Source: CAMFKD01 sp964436955
Lineage (GTDB): Bacteria > Chlamydiota > Chlamydiia > Chlamydiales > JAJFMA01
Reading direction: 5' to 3'
DNA length: 11,181 bases
Assembly (NCBI GenBank): GCA_964436955.1
Contig: CAYTFC010000091.1
Coordinates: 1 to 11,181, forward strand
Under the pieces are notes generated by a model. The model was given only the letters and a program-made list of their open reading frames with translations, was not told the origin of the DNA and ran no database searches. Shown piece by piece: positions 1 through 5,695 of this stretch. A program made the translations under genes and the position numbers. Position 1 is the stretch's first letter. Every line of letters begins with the position of its first letter.

Positions 1-27
1 GCTGATCAAATTCAAGACTTATGCGGC

Positions 28-54
28 AAGTTTTGGTAGCAATCAGGGTCTAAG
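28..54 (-). repeat. Left copy of dispersed GGTAGCAATC repeat; 27-bp inverted partner of 11127-11153
   Basis: These 27 bases are the exact reverse complement of 11127-11153. The inner 20 bases (35-54) also match, in inverted orientation and at 18 of 20 positions, the repeat at the end of the first gene (1545-1564). The same core, GATTGCTACC on the other strand, recurs at most gene boundaries in this window. No transposase or obvious target duplication is visible here. It could be one copy of a genome-specific intergenic repeat or a terminal repeat of a larger unit. Confidence 0.8.
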
Positions 55-103
55 GTTCAACCTCTTATCAGCAAATAACAATTCTTTATTTAAAAAATGG
101 TTA

Positions 104-112
104 TGCTATAAT
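104..112 (+). promoter_or_regulatory. Extended -10 promoter for the Sel1-repeat gene
   Basis: TGCTATAAT is a perfect -10 hexamer (107-112) preceded by the TGn extension. The predicted start of transcription near 119 lies about 26 bases ahead of the ATG at 145. No good -35 hexamer is seen at 16-18 bases; TTTATT at 85-90 is the best and matches poorly. An extended -10 can compensate for that. Prediction from sequence only. Confidence 0.55.
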
Positions 113-144
113 ATGATTAGTTTAATCGCGTGACGGATGTATAG

Positions 145-1548
145 ATGAACGAAATCGAAGAATACGACTATTCCGAGTCGGATCATGATTGGAGTAGACA
201 TACTGACGATCTCGAAGTCATCAAAACCAGCTCCTGGCTGGCTGGCTGGCTCCAGCGTTTTACAGGCAAGACGAGCTACAGCGCGGTTTTTCATCGGATG
301 GCCTATTCAATCAGCATTACCAAACTTGAAAGTTATGCCCAAGTCAAGAAGTTGATGGCGCTGAAGGATTCTGTAAAGAGGCTAAGTGGCGGATACTATA
401 CAAAAGCCGGCAAAGTAGCCGCCTTTTTGGGCGGACACGGCGACGTTCCCAAAAGCGTTGAAGCTTTGTCGCGCAGTATTGATGCCCAATTGCTCAGGCT
501 TTTTACGGGAAGTACATTGCAGGCCAATGAAATCACACCAGATGCCCGTCACTTAGCACATACCATCTTTGAGGGACTCAGTAATACGCGGGCCACGAAG
601 GCTAACTTACTCGATTTTGAAACCTACCTACGGCAGCGGCTGCCCCTGAACTTTCGTAAAGATGGGAAGGATTTCTATCAAAAGTTCGCAGAACTTGGTT
701 TTCCATTAGCCCAATATCGGTACGGAGAAATTTGTCATCAACGGGGGAATGATCTCGAAGCTCGGCGATGGTATGAGTTGGCAGCAAAGCAAGGGATGAC
801 TAAAGCTATTAAACAACTACAGCAAGCCAGCTATCGCGATATATCAACGACTATCCCACACCGAGAGCCTCCCAGAACGGCGTTGGAAATCCTAACCGGA
901 CTAGTAGGAGAGGAGGATACACTACAAAAGGGAGCAGATTTACTCTTACAGGTTGATCCTGGAGAGTGTGCTGAACTCAAAGTGTTAAGGCGGCGTTTAG
1001 ACAATATGCAGCAAGCGAGGATGACCTATGAACAAATGGCGTCGTATGTTGTGGCAAGTCTCTATCTTTATGGCACTGGGATCGAAAAAGATGCCAATAA
1101 AGCTATTAACTTTGCTAAGCAATCCGGAGTTATTCGCTTTTGTGCTGGGGAAAGTGCCATCGAGGATCATGGCACCCTCAATCCAGAAGAAGCTTATAGC
1201 ATGGTCTCAGCAATCATGGGTATCAGGGCTAATAGCCCTACTCCTAGCCAAGTCCTCCAAGCTGTCCAAATAGCCACACTTTTCGATTCATCGATACATC
1301 TTTGGGCACTTAACGACGCTACGTATTATGAGTATATTGCCAAAGTGATACACGCGTTAGCAGAAACTGGTTCGAGGCAAGAAGAGCTATTTCGTGAAAT
1401 ATTAGTGTGCACAACAAAGCTGATTTTGAATGTGGTTGAACCAACACAAGATGACCTAAATATGATCTTGGCGCTGCGTAGACATTTTAAGGACCTGCAG
1501 CGCCCATCCGGCCCTGGTTCCGTCGCTTGGCGTGCTAAGACACACTAA
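145..1548 (+). CDS. Sel1-like repeat (SLR/TPR-type) protein
   Basis: This 467-residue protein has no signal peptide or membrane segment that I can see. The clearest motif is around residues 178-226, where alpha-helical hairpins with Sel1 character occur (LAQYRYGEI, then EARRWYELAAKQG). A second, more degenerate unit at about 297-328 contains LYLYGTGIEKDANKA and KQSG, the usual G-x-G and D-x-x-KA pattern. Sel1 repeats form superhelical protein-protein interaction surfaces and are common in amoeba-associated and intracellular bacteria; the partner here is unknown. The N-terminus (residues 1-24) is acidic and the remainder is a helical sequence I do not recognise. The ATG at 145 has only a weak ribosome site (GGA near 134). 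The gene is monocistronic, with its own promoter, and its stop codon lies inside the palindromic repeat at 1545-1584. Confidence 0.85.
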   Translation: MNEIEEYDYSESDHDWSRHTDDLEVIKTSSWLAGWLQRFTGKTSYSAVFHRMAYSISITKLESYAQVKKLMALKDSVKRLSGGYYTKAGKVAAFLGGHGDVPKSVEALSRSIDAQLLRLFTGSTLQANEITPDARHLAHTIFEGLSNTRATKANLLDFETYLRQRLPLNFRKDGKDFYQKFAELGFPLAQYRYGEICHQRGNDLEARRWYELAAKQGMTKAIKQLQQASYRDISTTIPHREPPRTALEILTGLVGEEDTLQKGADLLLQVDPGECAELKVLRRRLDNMQQARMTYEQMASYVVASLYLYGTGIEKDANKAINFAKQSGVIRFCAGESAIEDHGTLNPEEAYSMVSAIMGIRANSPTPSQVLQAVQIATLFDSSIHLWALNDATYYEYIAKVIHALAETGSRQEELFREILVCTTKLILNVVEPTQDDLNMILALRRHFKDLQRPSGPGSVAWRAKTH

Positions 1549-1584
1549 GACCCGGATTGCTACCGGTAGCAATCAAGGGCTAAG
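1545..1584. repeat. 40-bp palindrome made of two head-to-head dispersed repeats
   Basis: Two 20-base copies of the dispersed repeat meet at GCTACC|GGTAGC with no spacer. The left arm is CTAAGACCCGGATTGCTACC. The right arm, read on the other strand, is CTTAGCCCTTGATTGCTACC. The arms can pair as a long imperfect stem, but no T-tract follows on either side, so it is a poor intrinsic terminator. The stop codon of the preceding gene (1546-1548) is part of the left arm. Each arm matches the window-end repeats (28-54, 11127-11153) at 18 of 20 positions. Confidence 0.8.
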
Positions 1585-1789
1585 CGTACGTACTCAAGCT
1601 CCCTAAAAGTTGGTGCCAACTCCTACTACAACAGATCTACAGTTAACGTCATCCAAACATGTAGCAGCAGCCCTAATACTCTTCCTTATTTTGTTACGTC
1701 GGCTTCAAAAAATCTATAGCATAACCCTCAACCATCAACACGTTACAACCAAACAAAACTATTTTAACATAAAAAAACAATCTAAAGCA
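1585..1789. other. Non-coding stretch with no recognised gene
   Basis: Between the palindrome and the promoter of the next gene I see no convincing gene. A 64-codon frame opening with TTG at 1610 has no ribosome site and AT-biased composition, so it is left out. The only local structure is a small hairpin, GTTGG/CCAAC, at 1609-1620. The sequence becomes steadily more AT-rich toward 1790. Confidence 0.5.
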
Positions 1790-1818
1790 TTTACAAATAG
1801 TTAACTATTTGTTATTAT
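1790..1818 (+). promoter_or_regulatory. Sigma70-type promoter with palindromic operator in its spacer
   Basis: A -35 hexamer TTTACA (1790-1795) and a -10 hexamer TATTAT (1813-1818) are separated by 17 bases; each matches consensus at five of six positions. A perfect 20-bp palindrome, ACAAATAGTTAACTATTTGT (1793-1812), covers half of the -35 and the whole spacer, ending next to the -10. This is the position of a classical repressor or activator operator. A second AT-only inverted repeat (1814-1831, arms ATTATTTT/AAAATAAT) overlaps the -10 and the likely start site near 1825. That the palindrome binds a regulator is inference. Confidence 0.6.
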
Positions 1819-1851
1819 TTTTTAAAATAATTAACTAAATTAGGAGATTTT

Positions 1852-3174
1852 ATGTTCGTTGTTAGTTATCCAACTCAAAACGCAACTAGCTTTCTTGGAC
1901 AAATCAATCCTGTGGTAGCGACTGGGGTTAGCCTATTGGTGGGCACCGCCCTATTAGCGCTAGCTTTCATAAATAGAGACAATCATCGTCCACACATGCC
2001 TACGTTCGTGCCCACTAAACTTGACCTTCCACAAACTGAAATGGATCGGTTAAATAACCTGGTGGCCACCATTCAAGCAGAGAAAAACGAGAATCAGCAG
2101 CTACTCAGCGAGTTGATGACTCAAAAAAGTGAATTACAAGGAGTCGTGAAGAAAAAAGACAAATTAGTTAACCTATTACCTAACTTTGTAGCCCGTCCTG
2201 CTTCCAATTTGATGGGAGCAAGGCCTTGGCTTGTGGAAGAAGCTAATCAGTTAGATGCCTCGATAGAGACGAAGAAACAGATATTAGCTCACTTACAAAA
2301 TAAAATTAATCAAGCTAGCCATCAAATTACATTAACAAAAAATTTCGTTAATTTAGAAAGTAGAATCATTGATCACAAAACGACTACCGAAACCATGCAA
2401 AATATTTTGAATGGTCAAGAACAGACATTTGGGCACCAATGGAAAGCTCTTAATTGGAAAGAAAAGCTTATCTATAGAACACCGATAGCCCTTCTACGTG
2501 GTGGTTTGAGCTGTGTGCTTAGTGTTGACAAAGAGAAAATTCGCAATTGCCTTCACACTAATAGGAACATAACTTCCTATAGAGAGTTTAATCGTAATGG
2601 CAACCAAAATACGGAATCGATGATGCGAGAGGGTGTGCAAATGATGCATGAAATTATCAAAACCGAGCAGGGTCAAAGCCATGATCGCCACACTACCATG
2701 TACTTGTTAAACACTCGCGAGCAAGCGGCGCAACTCAAGAAGCAGATCGATTTTGTGCGGATGTCAGTCAACAATTTTAACTACCAAGTTGATAACGAAG
2801 ACGACGAAAATGCAGTATTGCAACAAGTGTGCAGGGCTATTGATCAAAATATCCAAAACTCCCGACTTAACAATGTGATACAGCTCTCTAAAGAGTTAGA
2901 GCGGGTTCTAAATGATGATAGATTATATTCAAATGATATAGTACTAAGTATAAATCCTCTCGATGATAATGCTTTTGACGATTGGGATAATGTTATCTCT
3001 ACACTCAATAGTCTTAACAACAGGATAAGTAATGTTGAAAATGCGCTTCTCAATCATTTAGTTAATGCTTTTGCACGTGAACGTTCAAATATATTGCAGT
3101 TAGATGCAACTTTGTTAGTAAATCATGACATTTTTAGGAATGTCACATTTAACTACATAAGAAACCTAGCATAA
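1852..3174 (+). CDS. Membrane-anchored coiled-coil protein of unknown function
   Basis: This 440-residue protein has one strong hydrophobic segment at residues 18-40. The uncharged N-terminus and the basic residues just after the segment (NRDNHR) suggest that the long C-terminal part stays in the cytoplasm of the producing cell, unless the protein is exported. Heptad-like, K/E/Q/L-rich stretches at about 62-108 and 128-165, and weaker ones near 284-306 and 381-405, predict coiled coils. The tail after about 310 is rich in Asn and Asp. No enzymatic motif is seen. The start is secure: AGGAG at 1842-1846 lies five bases before the ATG. The gene stands alone between its own promoter and an intrinsic terminator. 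Chlamydial Inc-type or other secreted coiled-coil membrane proteins have a loosely similar build, but the usual two-helix Inc hairpin is not evident, so this is only an analogy. Confidence 0.8.
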   Translation: MFVVSYPTQNATSFLGQINPVVATGVSLLVGTALLALAFINRDNHRPHMPTFVPTKLDLPQTEMDRLNNLVATIQAEKNENQQLLSELMTQKSELQGVVKKKDKLVNLLPNFVARPASNLMGARPWLVEEANQLDASIETKKQILAHLQNKINQASHQITLTKNFVNLESRIIDHKTTTETMQNILNGQEQTFGHQWKALNWKEKLIYRTPIALLRGGLSCVLSVDKEKIRNCLHTNRNITSYREFNRNGNQNTESMMREGVQMMHEIIKTEQGQSHDRHTTMYLLNTREQAAQLKKQIDFVRMSVNNFNYQVDNEDDENAVLQQVCRAIDQNIQNSRLNNVIQLSKELERVLNDDRLYSNDIVLSINPLDDNAFDDWDNVISTLNSLNNRISNVENALLNHLVNAFARERSNILQLDATLLVNHDIFRNVTFNYIRNLA

Positions 3175-3245
3175 TATAATTGATTAATGGCGGAAAAGCC
3201 GCTTAAAATAAGAACACCACAAAGTCAAAGTAGCGTGATGCAAAT

Positions 3246-3297
3246 TAGTCATGGGTAAGACCTCAAGAGAAGTCTCAACCCATGGCTATTATTTTTT
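3246..3297 (+). terminator. Intrinsic terminator after the coiled-coil gene
   Basis: TAGTCATGGGT (3246-3256) pairs with ACCCATGGCTA (3278-3288) through one G-U pair. Inside that stem, AGAC (3258-3261) pairs with GTCT (3272-3275). The run TTATTTTTT follows immediately. This is the classic stem plus U-tract, 71 bases after the stop codon. A smaller hairpin, GCGG-AAAAG-CCGC (3190-3202), lies closer to the gene but lacks a U-tract. Confidence 0.8.
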
Positions 3298-3314
3298 AAA
3301 CCCGACTTGCTACC
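3295..3314 (+). repeat. Diverged copy of the dispersed repeat
   Basis: TTTAAACCCGACTTGCTACC matches the 11127 copy at 15 of 20 positions. It lies directly after the terminator's U-tract and directly before the terminal-inverted-repeat element. Its last 11 bases, GACTTGCTACC (3304-3314), recur directly after that element (3446-3456). Confidence 0.6.
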
Positions 3315-3315
3315 C

Positions 3316-3445
3316 AATGCTGTCAACTTAAAGAACATATTTACCACGCCAATTCAACAAAGTAGCGCTAAATGTTCTGTTACACGTTGTAGCGCCGCTT
3401 CGCCGAAGCGGCATCAACAAGGATTTATTTTAAGTTGACAGCATT
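3316..3445. mobile_element. 130-bp MITE-like element with 17-bp terminal inverted repeats
   Basis: The ends are exact 17-bp inverted repeats: AATGCTGTCAACTTAAA at 3316-3332 and its reverse complement at 3429-3445. The interior has nested inverted repeats: AGAACAT (3332-3338) with ATGTTCT (3372-3378), and a strong hairpin GCCGCTTC-GCC-GAAGCGGC (3394-3412), extended by GTTG/CAAC at 3386-3389 and 3415-3418. There is no coding capacity. An 11-bp direct repeat, GACTTGCTACC, flanks it (3304-3314 and 3446-3456, one extra C on the left), as a target duplication would. However, those 11 bases resemble the dispersed repeat, and the right end plus flank recurs near 5668, so the true boundary may be larger. 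It may be a non-autonomous element, a structured intergenic repeat or an RNA-level hairpin. Confidence 0.6.
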
Positions 3446-3462
3446 GACTTGCTACCTACTTT
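3435..3462 (+). promoter_or_regulatory. Possible element-borne promoter for the efflux pair
   Basis: The right terminal repeat of the 130-bp element contains a perfect -35 hexamer TTGACA (3435-3440) pointing outward. Sixteen bases later comes TACTTT (3457-3462), which matches -10 consensus at only three of six positions. The start of transcription would be about 50 bases ahead of the efflux gene. The -35 is certain as sequence; the promoter call is tentative because of the poor -10. Confidence 0.35.
3446..3462 (+). repeat. Dispersed repeat core flanking the MITE-like element
   Basis: GACTTGCTACCTACTTT carries the dispersed-repeat core. It is the downstream partner of the 11-bp direct repeat at 3304-3314. 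The wider stretch 3435-3462 matches 5668-5695 at 24 of 28 positions, so this copy belongs to a longer repeat that includes the end of the inverted-repeat element. Confidence 0.6.
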
Positions 3463-3518
3463 AGCTCCTTATGCCCTTTTCTATTGTGAGTTGTGTATGA
3501 ATTCTGTAAATAAAGCAC

Positions 3519-4820
3519 ATGAGTCGCTCACCAATGCTACAACTTGTCCTTTTAATCCTGTGCGCAAGCGGGTGCGTACGTTATTACCCTCGGCCACTTC
3601 CAGAAAGCATTTCCCTCATAGATTGCCTCTCCACTGAACAAATGGGATTAGAGGAAATTTCCTCCTTGGCACTCTCCAATAACCCCGATCTAGTATTAGC
3701 TCGAGATGACATTGGCCTCGCCAAGGCCGAAATTTATGCTGCAAGCCTCTTACCCGATCCCACGCTAGCAGCGAGTCAGGACTTCCCCTTTCCTGGTGTA
3801 GACGCTGTTATCGCCTATATGGTCGGCATCAATTACGACTTACAATCTCTAGTTCTGCTACCTGGCAACTACATTGCAGCCCAACTAAATGGACGTAAGG
3901 TCTATCTAGATCTTCTGTGGAAGGAGCAACAGACCATCAGCCAAGCTGGAATTTTTTACGCACGGATTGTCCTCAAAGAAAGACAGCTAAAGAGTCTTCA
4001 TGAGCATGCTCAAGTGATTCAAAAACAGTTTGAGCGTGTAAAGGAAGCATGGGATCTTGGGGTAATTTCTTTTGAAACTCTTACTGCTCAATCCATAGTT
4101 ATGCAGGACGTACAGAGCAGATTCAATGCTCTTGCCGTAGAGATTGATGCCTCACGCAAAGACCTCAACGCTCTATTAGGTTTGTGTCCTAACATTCATT
4201 TAGCCCTTCAAGATTTAGAAGAAATGCTACCGCTAAATACCTGCGAGATCGTTGACCTTATCCCTGAATTGCTGCCCATTCGTGCAGATCTCATTGCCCT
4301 CCGTGCTGGCTACCAAGCCGGGGAACGAAGACTGTGGCAAGCTGTGTTAGCACAGTTTCCCTCATTCATCCTCGGACCGACTCGCGCCCGTGATAACACC
4401 GATGTCAATTCATGGGGATATACATTAGGCGTCACCTTGCCTATCTTTAACGCAAATCGCGGTAATATCGCGATTGAAACAGCCACCCGGCAACGTTTGT
4501 ACGACGAATATCAAACACGCCTAAATAACGGCTACTCCGACATTGTCAAATTACTTAGTCAAGACGCTCTTTTAATGAAAAGTTTAGCTTCCATCGATGA
4601 GAATCTTGAGCAGCTCCGACCGGCAGCAAAGAATGCTGAAGAAGCCTTCAGGCAAGGGCTAATCGATGCTGCGCTGTATGTGGACTTGTATCATACGATG
4701 ATCAACCAATATGCCGAACGTCTTAACATTCTTTTGACGATCGTTGAAGGGCGAATAAGCCTGCAAACACTTCTTGGACTGCCTCTATTCTGGAAGGATG
4801 CCGAGCTATGCGAATCATAA
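3519..4820 (+). CDS. CusC/TolC-family outer-membrane efflux channel protein
   Basis: This 433-residue protein has the two-fold repeated outer-membrane efflux protein architecture. Repeat one begins near residue 45 (LALSNNPDL, then a helix to about 225), and repeat two near 245 (LIPELLPIRADL, then a helix to about 420). The conserved strand LPIFNANRGNIA at 307-318 matches the family's LP-F-x-x-GR-type signature, and RQGLIDAALYVDL at 378-390 matches the family's G-x-x-x-x-x-x-D/L turn. Residues 1-19 form a hydrophobic export signal ending in ASGC, a plausible lipobox with Cys19 as the acylated residue, as in CusC/OprM types. Three protomers would form the outer-membrane and periplasmic exit duct. 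The ATG at 3519 has no clear ribosome site; ATG 3534 is an alternative that keeps most of the signal. It overlaps the adaptor gene by 13 bases. Confidence 0.88.
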   Translation: MSRSPMLQLVLLILCASGCVRYYPRPLPESISLIDCLSTEQMGLEEISSLALSNNPDLVLARDDIGLAKAEIYAASLLPDPTLAASQDFPFPGVDAVIAYMVGINYDLQSLVLLPGNYIAAQLNGRKVYLDLLWKEQQTISQAGIFYARIVLKERQLKSLHEHAQVIQKQFERVKEAWDLGVISFETLTAQSIVMQDVQSRFNALAVEIDASRKDLNALLGLCPNIHLALQDLEEMLPLNTCEIVDLIPELLPIRADLIALRAGYQAGERRLWQAVLAQFPSFILGPTRARDNTDVNSWGYTLGVTLPIFNANRGNIAIETATRQRLYDEYQTRLNNGYSDIVKLLSQDALLMKSLASIDENLEQLRPAAKNAEEAFRQGLIDAALYVDLYHTMINQYAERLNILLTIVEGRISLQTLLGLPLFWKDAELCES

Positions 4821-5545
4821 TGACCTTATTGGTGCTTCTTACACATCAGCTCGCTGCCGACATAACTGGCTATGGAGTGATTGAGCCGGATCCCCGTTTT
4901 GTCTTGAATGTGAACTTTAGCCATCCTGGACAAATCTTAAAAATATACGTGTCTCCCGGCCAGCTGGTTAAAAAAGGAGACTCCTTAGCCGCTCTGCTCA
5001 CCGATCCCACCGTGCTCACTATCTATCAGCAAGATTTATCCGCTTTAAACCTCGCTAAACAGGATGTGGAACGAACTGATCGCTTAGCGCAACTAAAGCT
5101 AGCCACTCCCGCGCAATACGCCATTGCTGAAAAAGCTCTTGTTGACGCTCAAGCGAAGGTAGATGTTCATAAGCTATTGGGAGAAGACAATTCCGAAAAT
5201 ACATTCAAAGCGCCTTTTGATGGACTTGTCATCTCTACACTCGTTTCAGCTGGAGATCGCATTCAGGCGGGATCTAACGTGCTTCAAATCGCTCCAAAGG
5301 ACAGGTTTGTCGCTAGAGTAGGCATTGATCCCGCTTTAGTAAGTGTAATTCAGCCTGGACAAACTGTAACGATCGTTAATTTGAGCAATCCTAATGCTAA
5401 GCAAGAGTCAAAAGTATCCGACATATTTCATCGCATTAACCCGCAAACTCAGCTAGTAGATGTCATCATACCCATTGTCGAACCGTCCGAGCTTTTACCA
5501 GGAACACAAATCAAAGCCTCTTTTACGTTGGAAAAAGCACGTTAA
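4808..5545 (+). CDS. HlyD/RND-type periplasmic adaptor (membrane fusion protein), short form
   Basis: This 245-residue protein starts with an export signal (about 1-17, ending QLAA). The first lipoyl half is at 36-64 (GQILKIYVSPGQLVKKGD), followed by a short helical hairpin at 66-122 with heptad-like spacing. The second lipoyl half is at 131-163 (FKAPFDGLVISTLVSAGD), and a beta-barrel domain follows at about 165-245. Adaptors link an inner-membrane pump to the outer-membrane channel encoded just upstream. It is much shorter than the usual 350-400 residues: the hairpin is short and the membrane-proximal domain is absent or minimal. GAAGGA at 4793-4798 lies nine bases before the ATG at 4808. 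ATG 4820, which would give a TAATG stop-start overlap, is an alternative but is too far from that site. No pump gene follows, so the substrate cannot be inferred. Confidence 0.85.
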   Translation: MRIIMTLLVLLTHQLAADITGYGVIEPDPRFVLNVNFSHPGQILKIYVSPGQLVKKGDSLAALLTDPTVLTIYQQDLSALNLAKQDVERTDRLAQLKLATPAQYAIAEKALVDAQAKVDVHKLLGEDNSENTFKAPFDGLVISTLVSAGDRIQAGSNVLQIAPKDRFVARVGIDPALVSVIQPGQTVTIVNLSNPNAKQESKVSDIFHRINPQTQLVDVIIPIVEPSELLPGTQIKASFTLEKAR

Positions 5546-5588
5546 CTGCAGGGGGGGAAATGTAGAGGTGGACAAACTTGAAAAAGAG

Positions 5589-5629
5589 AATAGCGTTATA
5601 CTCCGGTCGGGATCAGGAGTATAACTATT
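5589..5629. terminator. Hairpin between convergent genes, possible bidirectional terminator
   Basis: GTTATACTCC (5595-5604) and GGAGTATAAC (5616-5625) form a perfect 10-bp stem with an 11-base loop. The stem can be extended by AATAG/CTATT with a two-base bulge. It sits in the gap between the adaptor stop (5545) and the convergent minus-strand gene end (5689). The T-tracts are imperfect: TATTT on the plus strand, and CTCTTTTTC about nine bases beyond the stem on the minus strand. Location and stem support a terminator; strength is uncertain. Confidence 0.5.
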
Positions 5630-5667
5630 TCCCATGAGGGTTTGATCGACAACGACTTTCTTTCAGC

Positions 5668-5695
5668 TTTACAACATTGATTTGCCACCTACTTT
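5668..5695 (+). repeat. Partial copy of the element end plus dispersed-repeat core
   Basis: This 28-base stretch matches 3435-3462 at 24 of 28 positions, covering both the terminal-repeat end (TTTACAACATT) and the core (GATTTGCCACCTACTTT). The left half of the 130-bp element is not found here. The repeat runs into the last two codons and the stop (5689-5691) of the minus-strand gene. Confidence 0.6.

Noticed and set aside
1610..1804. 64-codon plus-strand frame with a hydrophobic stretch
   Set aside because: It opens with TTG, has no ribosome site, runs through the AT-rich promoter region and ends in the operator palindrome. Composition looks non-coding.
3316..3445. Integron attC site, because of the GTCAAC/GTTGAC ends and folded interior
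   Set aside because: The ends do not fit the RYYYAAC/GTTRRRY consensus at the outer positions, no integrase is present and genes are not arranged as an attC array.
3449..3637. 62-codon plus-strand frame ahead of the efflux gene
   Set aside because: It overlaps the start and signal region of the efflux protein in another frame and shows no protein features of its own.
5551..5637. Riboswitch-like structure from GGGAAAT pairing with ATTTCCC around the 5595-5625 hairpin
   Set aside because: The pairing competes with the extended hairpin stem, the region follows rather than precedes genes, and no known aptamer core is visible.
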